A stretch of 64,000 nt of DNA, from contig JBBCGY010000001.1 of NCBI GenBank assembly GCA_037200005.1, forward strand, positions 1,015,812 through 1,079,811. Direction: 5' to 3'. The notes under the pieces were generated by a model. That model was not told where the DNA came from, made no database searches, and worked only from the letters and a program-made list of their open reading frames with translations. This DNA comes from Alphaproteobacteria bacterium. GTDB taxonomy: Bacteria > Pseudomonadota > Alphaproteobacteria > UBA9219 > RFNS01. Both the position numbers and the translations under genes were made by a program. Below, piece by piece: positions 47,749-56,150 of the stretch (its first letter is position 1; each line of letters opens with the position of its first letter).

Positions 47749-50700
47749 ATGAAAAAGATAACGACGAGAAATTGGGTAGGAAGGGCGTTGGCCTTGCTGC
47801 TGATGGCGTGCATGGCAGTCATCGCGGTGCTGAGCGCCTGCACGGGCGGCGGCAATCGCGCTGCGCTGCCGAAGGAGAGTGTTGGCACGACGACGCAGGC
47901 CATCACGGGCATGACTGGGCTTGCGCCGCTGACGGCTGGCGTTGATTACTACGAATACGGCAATCTGTGTGTTTCGACATCCGAGGCGGCGGTGGCGCAA
48001 TGCGAGTTTCAGTCGATCTGCGTTCCCACCTATCTGCCTTCGTCATTGTTCATGCCGCCTCCCTCCGGCCCTTGCACGGGTAGAACAGGCTATGCCGACC
48101 AGAATTGCAGCAGCTGCATCAATGTTGCGTTCATGCATAACTATGCAGGAACGACCTGCCCTAGCGGGTTTATGGCTAGCGGCGTGTGCAAGGATCCGCC
48201 GGATGGCCAAGAAATCATCGACACGAAGGTGGAGGATGAGAAGATTCATGATTGCGGCGGAAACGACGAGCCACTAAGTCCGGGGCAGTCATTGATGAGC
48301 GGGGAGCAGCTTGCCGGTGTCGGCATGTGCGTGCCGAATGCGCATAAGATGCTGGCGAGTCTGAATCTGGTGGATACGCCGGTCGGCTACACGCCGGCGA
48401 AGGGGCCGGATATGCATATCCGGCTGACTTATAATCAGAGAGAGCCGGTTCCGGCGACCGCGCCGAACTACGGCAATGTCGGCCCGAAATGGAATATCAA
48501 CTTGACGTCCTATGTGCAGGACGACCCCTCGGTGGCGGGCAGCAAAGTGACGCGTTACGCGCGAGGCGGCGGCAGCGTGCTGCATAATGGCTACCCCGAT
48601 TATGATAGCGGCACGGGGAACTGGATTCCGGAGAAGCAATCCGGCGCGGTGCTGAAGCGGTTTCCCGCGACAGGAACGCCGGTCACGTCCTACACGCTGA
48701 CTGAGGTCAATGGCACGGTGCAGACCTTCAGCAAATTCGACGGCGCGAGCACGTATCCGCGCCGTGTGTTCCTGACCAGCATCACCGACCCGCAGGGCAA
48801 TGCGGTGACGTTCACTTACGACAGCACCTATCTGCGGGTGAACAGCATCACCGACGCGACGGGACGGACGACGACGCTCGGCTACACGGTGTCGGGGAAA
48901 CCTCTGCTCGTCTCGAGCATCACCGATCCGTTCAGCCGCTCGGCGACGCTGAGCTATGACGGCAGTTATCGCCTCGCGTCGATTACCGACGTGCTGGGGA
49001 TTACGTCGTCGTTCACTTACGACACGACGGATACGAGCTTCATCACGACGCTGACGACGCCCTACGGCAATAGCACCTTCGATTACGGAGGCGACTATAC
49101 TGCGGGAACGCGCTGGCTCGAACTGACCGACCCGGAGGGCAAGACCGAGCGCGTGGAGTATCGCGCGAGCACGGCAGGCATGTCGAACAGCGACGGTAGC
49201 GTGCCGAGCGGCATGACGATTGTGAATTCCGACTTGTCGAAGCGAAACACGTTCTATTGGAATAAACACGTCTTTGGCCTCTACGGCACGGACGACAGCA
49301 AGGCGGAGGTGACGCACTGGCTGGACGCGGGAGGCAACGCGCCCTCGCCGATGGTGCAGGCGCTCAAGCCCGCGCTGGAAAACCGCATCTGGTATAACTA
49401 TCCAAGCCAGAGCGCGGGCGACAAGGAAGGCACGCTCGCCGCGCCTACGGCGATGGGGCGATTGCTCGCGAGCAGCGTGACGCAACTATCGACGGCGACG
49501 TACAACAGTCTCGGCAAGGTGCTGACGGCGACCGACCCGCTGGGGCGGACGTTGAAATACACCTACGCCGGGAACAATATCGACCTGACGACGGTGGAGC
49601 GGAAAATCTCGTCGACGCCGACTTACGCGACGCTGGCGAGCTTCGGCACTTACACCAACCACCTGCCCGCGAGCTATACCGACGCATCGGGCCGGGTGAC
49701 GAACTACGCCTATAACGGCGCGGGGCAGCTTATCTACGCGACGAACGCGCTGAACCAAACCACGTTCAACGAGTACGACGCCTACGGAAGGCTGACGCGG
49801 GTGACGGTGCCCTATGCCGTGGCGTTCGGCAGCGTGACCTACGGCACGACGAACGCGCTGGCCGCGACGAAAGAGAGCTACAGCTATGACGGCTATGACC
49901 GCGTGGGCACGCTGACGGATTCGGAGGGCCGGGCCGAGACGTACGGCTACAACGCGCTGGATATGCTGACGCTGGTGACGTATCCGGACAGCACGACGGA
50001 CACTTACACCTATGACGGCACGAAGAAACTGAATCTGAACAGCCGCACCGACCGGCTCGGACGGACGACGAGCTACACTTACGACGACAACCGGCGGCTG
50101 CTCTCGCTCACCGAGCCGATTACCAGCGCGCCGCTCACCCGAACGACGAGCTACACCTATTACGACAATGGCGCGCTGCATACGCAGACGGACGCGAACA
50201 GCAACGTCACGACCTGGAGCATCGATATCGAAGGGCGCGTGACGGCGAAGAGCTTGGCGGACTCAAGCGCCGAGAGCTACGCCTATGAATCCGAAACCAG
50301 CCGCCTGCGCACGGTGACGGACGCGCTGGCGCAAGTGAAGACCTATACATACGATGTCGCCGACGAACTGACCGGCATCGGCTACACGAACGAGGTGAAC
50401 AGCACGCCGGACGTGACGTTCGCCTATGACACATGGTATCCGCGCCGCACGAGCATGGTGGACGGCATCGGCACGACGGCCTGGAGCTACATTGCGCCGG
50501 GCACGGACGGGGCATTGCAACTGCAGACGGAGAACGGGCCGTTCGCGTCGAACGACTCCATCACCTACGCCTACGATGCGCTGGGGCGTGAATCCTCCCG
50601 AACAGTATCCGGCGGGAATGAGAGCCTGACCTACGACACGCTGGGGCGGGTTGCGACGCATGTGAACAGCCTGGGCACATTCACCTACGGCTACAACGGC

Positions 50701-52002
50701 AGCACGAGCCAGGTGACGACGCGAACGCTGAACGGCACCAGCATCGGGACGACCTGGGCCTACGACACGAACAGCAACGACCGCCGCCTGACCAGCATCA
50801 CGAACGCGAACGGCCTCAGCGGCACCAGCAAGCCGAGGAACTACGCCTACACCTGGAGCGGCGGCAATCCGTACAACGTGACGAGCGTGGCGGAGAGCAA
50901 CGGCCCGTGGACGGGACAGACATGGAGCTACACATACGACCTGTCCGACAGGCTGACGGCGGCAACGACCGGCAGCCCGACGAGCTGGAACTTCGCCTAT
51001 ACGCGGGACAAGCTGGACAACATCACCACGCTAACCCGAAGCGCGGGCAGCGCTGGCGGCGGGTGGACGAGAAGCGCGAACAACGTCAATCAACTCACCG
51101 GAGCCGGGGTCCCAACCTACGACGCGGCGGGAGAGGTGACGGACGATTACAAGATGTACCGCCAGAGCTGGGACGCGGAACATCGAATGATAAAGGCGGA
51201 GTACAAGACCAGCTGGGGCGCTGGCACCTACACGAGCCAGAAGACGGAGTTCAAATACGATGGTCTCGGAAGGCGCACGGTTGAAACTGAATACGACAAC
51301 ACGGGAGCGTTCGCCTATGAATGGCACTTCGCATGGTGCCAAGACGAAATCTGCCAAGTGCGCTGGTCGTGGGGCGAGACAGTGGCGAGACGCTACTTCC
51401 CGGAAGGGCAATACGCGCTCGACACCGGCAAGAAGCATGTGCACATGCCGGACATGCTCGGTTCGGTGCGCGACATCGTGAATGTGAGCACGAGCGCGGT
51501 GGACTTCAGCATCGACTACGGCCCCGGAGGCGAGAGCATCCGCACGAACGGCAGCGTGTACCCGGACCACAGACTTGCCGGGATGTTCCAGGCCGGGCCG
51601 TACTTCAACTACCAAACGCGCTATCGCATCCTCGACCCGTTCTATCTGACGTGGCAGAGCCGCGACCCGATTGGTGAGAACGGAGGTATCAATCTGTTTG
51701 CGTACACGGGTGGAAGGCCGACGATGAAGACGGATAGGTTGGGGCTTAGTGATGACCCAGTAAAAGATATAGCAATGTGCCAAGCATTAGGAGGGGGATG
51801 GTGTAAGCCTACCGAGCCCCCATCAAAGGAAGAGTTCGATTGTGCGTTCCATTGTGCCATTCAAACAGCTCCTCTTTGCGCTTATGCTATGATGTTTGGC
51901 CCTTGTGGTCGCGCCCTAGGCTTGGTATGTCAGGGAGGAAGAGCGCTCTATTGCTCTGAGGTTGTTTGTGCCGATAAGTCTTCTGATAAGGGTAAAGAGT
52001 AG
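47749..52002 (+). CDS. Rhs/YD-repeat lipoprotein, polymorphic toxin
   Basis: 1417 residues from the ATG at 47749 (GAGGAGATAAGC upstream). A lipoprotein signal ends VLSAC, so the protein is exported and lipid-anchored. A Cys-rich segment (about 60-150) is followed by many YD repeats (YDALGRESSR, YDTLGRVATH) that form the Rhs shell. The core ends RDPIGENGG ... TDRLGLS near residue 1333, where the usual cleavage motif is DPxGL; here it reads DRLGL. The last 85 residues are a Cys-rich tip of lower GC. No VgrG, PAAR or Eag gene is nearby. Confidence 0.9.
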   Translation: MKKITTRNWVGRALALLLMACMAVIAVLSACTGGGNRAALPKESVGTTTQAITGMTGLAPLTAGVDYYEYGNLCVSTSEAAVAQCEFQSICVPTYLPSSLFMPPPSGPCTGRTGYADQNCSSCINVAFMHNYAGTTCPSGFMASGVCKDPPDGQEIIDTKVEDEKIHDCGGNDEPLSPGQSLMSGEQLAGVGMCVPNAHKMLASLNLVDTPVGYTPAKGPDMHIRLTYNQREPVPATAPNYGNVGPKWNINLTSYVQDDPSVAGSKVTRYARGGGSVLHNGYPDYDSGTGNWIPEKQSGAVLKRFPATGTPVTSYTLTEVNGTVQTFSKFDGASTYPRRVFLTSITDPQGNAVTFTYDSTYLRVNSITDATGRTTTLGYTVSGKPLLVSSITDPFSRSATLSYDGSYRLASITDVLGITSSFTYDTTDTSFITTLTTPYGNSTFDYGGDYTAGTRWLELTDPEGKTERVEYRASTAGMSNSDGSVPSGMTIVNSDLSKRNTFYWNKHVFGLYGTDDSKAEVTHWLDAGGNAPSPMVQALKPALENRIWYNYPSQSAGDKEGTLAAPTAMGRLLASSVTQLSTATYNSLGKVLTATDPLGRTLKYTYAGNNIDLTTVERKISSTPTYATLASFGTYTNHLPASYTDASGRVTNYAYNGAGQLIYATNALNQTTFNEYDAYGRLTRVTVPYAVAFGSVTYGTTNALAATKESYSYDGYDRVGTLTDSEGRAETYGYNALDMLTLVTYPDSTTDTYTYDGTKKLNLNSRTDRLGRTTSYTYDDNRRLLSLTEPITSAPLTRTTSYTYYDNGALHTQTDANSNVTTWSIDIEGRVTAKSLADSSAESYAYESETSRLRTVTDALAQVKTYTYDVADELTGIGYTNEVNSTPDVTFAYDTWYPRRTSMVDGIGTTAWSYIAPGTDGALQLQTENGPFASNDSITYAYDALGRESSRTVSGGNESLTYDTLGRVATHVNSLGTFTYGYNGSTSQVTTRTLNGTSIGTTWAYDTNSNDRRLTSITNANGLSGTSKPRNYAYTWSGGNPYNVTSVAESNGPWTGQTWSYTYDLSDRLTAATTGSPTSWNFAYTRDKLDNITTLTRSAGSAGGGWTRSANNVNQLTGAGVPTYDAAGEVTDDYKMYRQSWDAEHRMIKAEYKTSWGAGTYTSQKTEFKYDGLGRRTVETEYDNTGAFAYEWHFAWCQDEICQVRWSWGETVARRYFPEGQYALDTGKKHVHMPDMLGSVRDIVNVSTSAVDFSIDYGPGGESIRTNGSVYPDHRLAGMFQAGPYFNYQTRYRILDPFYLTWQSRDPIGENGGINLFAYTGGRPTMKTDRLGLSDDPVKDIAMCQALGGGWCKPTEPPSKEEFDCAFHCAIQTAPLCAYAMMFGPCGRALGLVCQGGRALYCSEVVCADKSSDKGKE
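51013..51747 (+). repeat. Rhs core-end repeat, expressed copy (735 bp)
   Basis: From the codon of LDNITTLTRSAG to the GLG/L end of the core motif. It matches 52364-53098 over the same 735 bases without gaps, in the same coding phase. Many third-position differences, about 11 amino acid changes. Confidence 0.92.
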
Positions 52003-52017
52003 TCAGGGAGAGGTACC

Positions 52018-52284
52018 ATGAAATGTCCACAATGCGGCGCTCGCATCAACTTTTTTAGTATGCTTGGATTAGACGATATTGTCGTGTGTCGTAATTGTGG
52101 GACTACCTTAGAGATTATCGGAAGCAAGAAGTTTGGAGTGGCTCTTTTTGTCTTATCTTTTTTTCCGGTCATGATATTTGCAAGTGTAAATTCCCCCGTT
52201 CTCTTGGTTGGAGTGCCTGTCTTTTTCCTTGCGTTGGGTTATTTTCTCTCTAAGTCGTTTTTGCGCCTGCAAATTAAGAAGTGA
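52018..52284 (+). CDS. Zinc-ribbon two-helix membrane protein, candidate immunity
   Basis: 88 residues: CPQCG and CRNCG form a zinc ribbon (Cys3, 6, 24, 27), followed by two hydrophobic helices (FGVALFVLSFFPVMIFASV; VLLVGVPVFFLALGYFL). GGGAGAGG precedes the ATG. It starts 15 bases after the Rhs gene and is followed by a terminator, the position of an immunity gene for the tip. The function is inferred from position. AT-rich compared with the core. Confidence 0.72.
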   Translation: MKCPQCGARINFFSMLGLDDIVVCRNCGTTLEIIGSKKFGVALFVLSFFPVMIFASVNSPVLLVGVPVFFLALGYFLSKSFLRLQIKK

Positions 52285-52300
52285 AGTTGGTTGGTGCATT

Positions 52301-52344
52301 AGGCCCGGCCCCCGCCCCAGGGAGCCGGGCCTTTTGCTTTTCTG
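52301..52344 (+). terminator. Intrinsic terminator after the first immunity gene
   Basis: GGCCCGGC / GCCGGGCC stem with TTTTGCTTTT after it. 43 of 44 bases are identical to 53729-53772. Confidence 0.85.
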
Positions 52345-52363
52345 CACCCCACTGCCCCAAGGC

Positions 52364-53098
52364 CTGGACAACATCACCACACTCACCCGAAGCGCGGGCA
52401 GCGCTGGCGGCGGGTGGACGAGAAGCGCGAACAACGTGAACCAGCTGACGGGCAGCGGCGTGCCGACGTACGACGCGGCGGGAGAGGTGACGGACGATTA
52501 CAAGATGTACCGCCAAAGTTGGGACGCCGAGCACCGCATGATAAAGGCCGAATATAAAACCTCGTGGGGCGCAGGCACCTACACGAGCCAGAAGACGGAG
52601 TTTCAATATGACGGCCTCGGACGCCGCACGGTTGAAACTGAATACGACAACACGGGAGCGTTCGCCTATGAATGGCACTTCGCGTGGTGCCAAGACGAAA
52701 TCTGCCAAGTGCGCTGGTCGTGGGGCGAGACGGTGGCGCGGCGCTACTTCCCGGAAGGGCAATACGCGCTCGACACCGGCAAGAAGCATGTGCATATGCC
52801 TGACATGCTGGGCAGCGTGCGCGACATCGTGAACGTATCAACGAGCGCGGTGGACTTCAGCATCGACTATGGCCCCGGAGGCGAAGCCATCCGCACGAAC
52901 GGCAGCGTGTATCCGGACCACAGACTTGCCGGGATGTTCCAGGCCGGGCCGTACTTCAACTACCAAACGCGCCACCGCATCCTCGACCCGTTCTATCTGA
53001 CGTGGCAGAGCCGAGACCCCATCGGCGAGAACGGTGGAACGAACCTCTACGCATATGTCGGAGGAAAGCCGACGATGAATGTCGACCCGTTGGGGCTT
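52364..53098 (+). repeat. Rhs core-end repeat, silent copy (735 bp)
   Basis: Same length and phase as 51013-51747. Differences are mostly at third codon positions; amino acid changes include Tyr to His (YQTRYRIL/YQTRHRIL) and Arg to Pro restoring DPLGL. Confidence 0.92.
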
Positions 53099-53371
53099 TC
53101 AAGAACTCCCCCGCAAGCTATCTGGGTGCCAGTTTTAACTCCCCCGATGCTCGTGCCGGGAACAGGAGACTTCAATGCCTTTCATAAGTGGTTCAACGGC
53201 ATATGCCATTCAGATTCCGAAGACACTAAAAACCCAGACAAAGCGAAGCATGAACATTGCGAGGCTCTTAGGCAAAGCATTCTTAATACTTGCGTGCCTC
53301 TTAGTGGCGCCAAAAAAGCTGCTTGCTTATGGGTGGCGAACACTACATATAATCAGTGCATGGAGGACTAA
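52364..53371 (+). pseudogene. Silent Rhs C-terminal cassette with alternative tip
   Basis: Repeats the core end of the Rhs protein (52364-53098) and continues to a different tip of about 90 residues (SRTPPQAIWVPVLTPPM ... VANTTYNQCMED), again with several cysteines. It lacks a start codon and signal of its own: the only in-frame ATG upstream lies inside the immunity gene. Its core motif is DPLGL, the standard form. One recombination with 51013-51747 would place it in frame behind the expressed core. The tip activity is not recognised. Confidence 0.85.
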
Positions 53372-53376
53372 CTAAC

Positions 53377-53703
53377 GTGACTGAATTCGTAGCAGAAAGA
53401 CAGCTTCTGTGTTCCTTGAAGGGAAGTGATGTCCGCAAGGAAATCACTATTGGTATCAGTGCACCCTTTTCCGTTAATCAAGACATGGTTAGTTTTGATA
53501 TAGGAAGCGGTCTTTTTGCATGCCGGGTGGAAGTGGTCGGCTTGGATGAAATAAGTCGGGACGTTTATGGCATGGATTCTTTCCAAGCGATTCATCTTGC
53601 AACGGATACGGTGGAGTCGTGGCTCCGGCAACTGCGTAAAAAATACGATATATATTTCCCAAATGGAGATGCGTATTTTGATAACGTTGTTGTGACAGAG
53701 TAA
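53377..53703 (+). CDS. Candidate immunity protein of the silent tip
   Basis: 108 residues from a GTG with GGAGG about 12 bases upstream; a GTG at 53356 overlaps the tip gene and adds seven. Soluble alpha/beta protein. The segment GMDSFQAIHLATDTVESWLR recalls small immunity-type (DUF6968-like) proteins, which I cannot verify. Directly follows the silent tip, and the second terminator follows it. Function inferred from position. Confidence 0.68.
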   Translation: MTEFVAERQLLCSLKGSDVRKEITIGISAPFSVNQDMVSFDIGSGLFACRVEVVGLDEISRDVYGMDSFQAIHLATDTVESWLRQLRKKYDIYFPNGDAYFDNVVVTE

Positions 53704-53728
53704 CTGCTAAAGTATCTGAGTCAGGAAA

Positions 53729-53772
53729 AGGCCCGGCCCCCGCCCCAGGGAGCCGGGTCTTTTGCTTTTCTG
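53729..53772 (+). terminator. Intrinsic terminator after the second immunity gene
   Basis: Same hairpin and T-run as 52301-52344, with a single C to T change in the descending arm (GCCGGGTC). Confidence 0.85.
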
Positions 53773-53780
53773 GTAGCTCC

Positions 53781-53811
53781 GCCCGCCCGGCTTTTAGCCC
53801 GGCGGGCTTTT
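53781..53811 (+). terminator. GC-rich hairpin followed by TTTT
   Basis: An imperfect GCCCGCC/GGCGGGC stem around CTTTTAG, then TTTT. Possibly a second terminator in tandem for the Rhs region. The following 430 bases up to the relaxase hold an inverted repeat but no gene I can support. Confidence 0.5.
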
Positions 53812-54056
53812 CTGTGTTTGCTGCCCGCCCCCCGTCTGACTCCATCGGCTCTGCCTGGGAAGAGCCGTGGCCGGGTTTACCGCCGAACTCGTTTCCCGCT
53901 TGAGTGTTCGCCGTTCGAACTGCCCGGTCTGACAGATAGAGTCTTGCCCATGGCCTGACGCCGAATGGGATTATCTCTGCTTTCAGGTTTTTTCGCCCGC
54001 CGATATTTTGGCGCTTGACTCTCGTCGGTTGTATGCGTTTTTATTATTTCCCTTGC

Positions 54057-54112
54057 ATCCTGTGGATATTTAGTCATCAAGCTAGGGAGTTAATGGTTAA
54101 TATCCACAGGAT
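54057..54112. promoter_or_regulatory. 14-bp inverted repeat upstream of the relaxase, oriT candidate
   Basis: ATCCTGTGGATATT (54057-54070) and AATATCCACAGGAT (54099-54112) are perfect inverted copies 28 bases apart, within an AT-rich block about 130 bases before the relaxase start. Transfer origins and their accessory-protein sites look like this, but no nick consensus can be named. Confidence 0.5.
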
Positions 54113-54238
54113 TTCATTCTGAATCCCCGCCTCGCCATTCCGATAATTCCATAGCTTTTCAATCAGTTGCCGCCGTTGTCTCAAGCTCCATTTTCGAATT
54201 CGATTTATCTCGCATCGTCATTTCTGAGGAGACATTGC

Positions 54239-55419
54239 ATGATCGGCCAGGGCAGGACTTACGCGAGCGGCGCCGGTCGCGCCAAATATCTGTTCCGGCC
54301 CAAAAACGGCGAAACGGTCGAGGTCTATCAGGTTCGCGGTTCGGCACGGACGACCCGGCCGAGGCGCTCAAGAGCATCGACTGGCAGGCGATGCGGCTCG
54401 CCACCCGCAGCACGGAACCGATTTACGGGGCGCATCTGCGCTGCCCGCCGCATGAGGATTTGCCGGATAAGGATTGGGAGTATGCCGCCGACTGGATCGA
54501 AGCAAAACAGAACCTTTCCGGTCATGCGCGGATAATCGTGTTTCACACATCCCCGGACGGCTGGAAGCACATGCATGTGGTCTGGAACCGCATCGACCCG
54601 GACACGCGGCTGGTGAAGAAGGAAGGCTACAGCCACAAGAAGCTGAAAGAGGCGGTGCGGGAAATCGAGATTTTCCTGGGGCTTTCGCCCGCGCCGCGCC
54701 GCAAAAAGGAAGAGGCGAAACCTCACGTCGACGCGGGCTTCATTCGGCAGGTGCGGCGGTTTGGAATGGAGCTTGAGGAGTTTCGAGCGCATATCGGCGA
54801 CATATGGAAACGCTCGGACAGCGGCAAAGCATTCGCCGTGGGACTGGCGGAGAGCGGCCTTCTGCTGGCGCGTGGCGACAAGCAGGATTTTGTGGCGGTC
54901 GACAGGCACGGCGGAGTTTATAGCCTGCCCCGGCTGATGGGGATGAGGCCGGACATACTGCGACGACGGTTCGCGGACATCGACAATGCGCGACTTGGCA
55001 ACGTCGCGGAAGCGGAGGCGATGTTCGCGCGGCTGGGCGCGGCGGCTCCGGCGCAAGAACCGGCGAAGCCAGCCATCATTCTTCCTGCTGCGGTGGCGGA
55101 AATAACGGCTCCGCAGTCCAAAGCGCCAGCACTCATCCCCGCGCCCGCGTCGAAACTCGACATCCGCGCCGAATGGAAACGGGAGGCGGCGGCGCTGCTC
55201 AAGAATACGCGCTCGGCTATCCGCGACGCCTGGCGCAAAACCAGAACCATCCTGGGCTTCGTCAGAAAGCTGTCGGCGCAAGATATGAAACTGGAGCACG
55301 GCATCCGCGACTCTTACGCTGTCATCGACGCGCAAGGCGTCAAACACCCGCTGCCGCGCCTGCTGCGTGAGAAAGCGGCGGACGTGCGCAAGAAGCTTGG
55401 GAGTCTGGACTCCGGATAG
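54239..55419 (+). pseudogene. Conjugative relaxase, interrupted by a frameshift
   Basis: The first 34 codons (GQGRTYASGAGRAKYL ... VEVYQVRG) are in one frame. From about 54341 the protein continues in another: FGTDDPAEALKSIDW, then HARIIVFHTSPDGWKHMHVVWNRID (quoted partly), the His-x-His-x3-Asn motif that binds the catalytic metal. Restoring one T in GGTTCGGC gives a smooth join VRG-FGTDD. The full protein is about 390 residues with a helical C-terminal region. Whether this is a real mutation or a sequencing error is open; programmed slippage seems unlikely as no X-XXY-YYZ heptamer lies at the join. Confidence 0.82.
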
Positions 55420-55473
55420 GCGGCGGGAATGTTTTGACCGCTGTTATGCAAACGCAAATTTTATGAGGACGAT

Positions 55474-55791
55474 ATGATGATGGATACAAACCACCTGCCC
55501 GCTCTTCCGGCGTTCAAGGCCGCCGTCGAAGAATTGCGCGAGTTCGGCATCGTGCTGACGATGTCGCCAGGAGAATATAAGGTGAATTATCGCGGCGGAA
55601 CGCCCGCAACAGCCTATCGCTCCGACGATCTGGCCGACGCCGTGGAGCATGCCCGCGCCATGGCATCGCTTCGGCCGGCCTCGTCGGAGCCGCCGCTCGG
55701 CCCGATGTCCCGTGCCAGTTCCCATCGCAGCAAAATGTACAAGCACAATGCCAAGGTCGCCGCGCGGCGGCGGAAGGCGCGGGGTGGATAG
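55474..55791 (+). CDS. Unknown small protein following the relaxase
   Basis: 105 residues. N-terminal half mixed alpha/beta (FGIVLTMSPGEYKVNYRGGT; YRSDDLADAVEHARAM), C-terminal half strongly basic (HRSKMYKHNAKVAARRRKAR), suggesting nucleic acid binding. GAGGAC upstream of the ATG. Typical of small genes on mobile elements but no family named. Confidence 0.62.
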   Translation: MMMDTNHLPALPAFKAAVEELREFGIVLTMSPGEYKVNYRGGTPATAYRSDDLADAVEHARAMASLRPASSEPPLGPMSRASSHRSKMYKHNAKVAARRRKARGG

Positions 55792-55835
55792 CCAAAGTTT
55801 TTTTGTCGGGAGTTCAAATCCCACGGATGATACGA

Positions 55836-55869
55836 CCACACATAAGGGGCTAAAGCCCCTTATGTGTGG
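55836..55869. repeat. 16-bp perfect palindrome abutting tRNA-Met
   Basis: CCACACATAAGGGGCT and AGCCCCTTATGTGTGG are exact inverted copies separated by AA. It includes the CCA end of tRNA-Met. It may be its terminator (no long T-run follows). On its other side a T-arm-like GGGAGTTCAAATCCC and a CCA lie in the opposite direction. Confidence 0.75.
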
Positions 55870-55941
55870 TAGCAGCGGAGGGATTTGAACCCCCGACCAA
55901 GGGATTATGATTCCCCTGCTCTACCACTGAGCTACGCTGCC
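55867..55941 (-). tRNA. tRNA-Met(CAT), elongator type
   Basis: 75 nt with encoded CCA. Acceptor GGCAGCG pairs with CGCTGCT (first pair G-T). D-arm AGCTCAGTGGTAGAGC; anticodon stem GGGGA/TCCCT around ATCATAA; T-loop TTCAAAT. Not the initiator, which has a C at position 1. Modification to read Ile (lysidine) cannot be excluded. Confidence 0.9.
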
Positions 55942-56150
55942 ATACCATGCCGGAAGGCGCTATCAATAAGCCGTAGGGGTGGCGGCTGTCAACCTTAGCT
56001 TGGGCGGCTATATCAAAGCAAAATCAACCGGATATGGCGTTTTCCGCAAACCGGCTCGCAGCAATCGGCGGATTAAGTCGGCATAAGCTCGTTCTTGCCG
56101 TCGAAGCCTTTCGCGGCAGGCCGCGGCGCGTTGTTCGGGGGGAAGCGCGA

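Noticed and set aside
52208-52363. ATG that would open the silent Rhs cassette
   Set aside because: It lies inside the immunity gene in another frame, and the transcript would cross a strong terminator.
53877-54080. Minus-strand frame of 67 codons near the relaxase
   Set aside because: No ribosome binding site, low-complexity basic sequence, and the start lies inside the inverted repeat spacer.
54239-54345. Programmed frameshifting in the relaxase
   Set aside because: CCCAAAAAC is upstream but not a proper slippery heptamer, and the residues after it fit the first frame until about 54340.
55805-55838. Second tRNA on the plus strand before tRNA-Met
   Set aside because: Only a T-arm-like piece is seen; its stem mispairs, and there is no anticodon or D arm.
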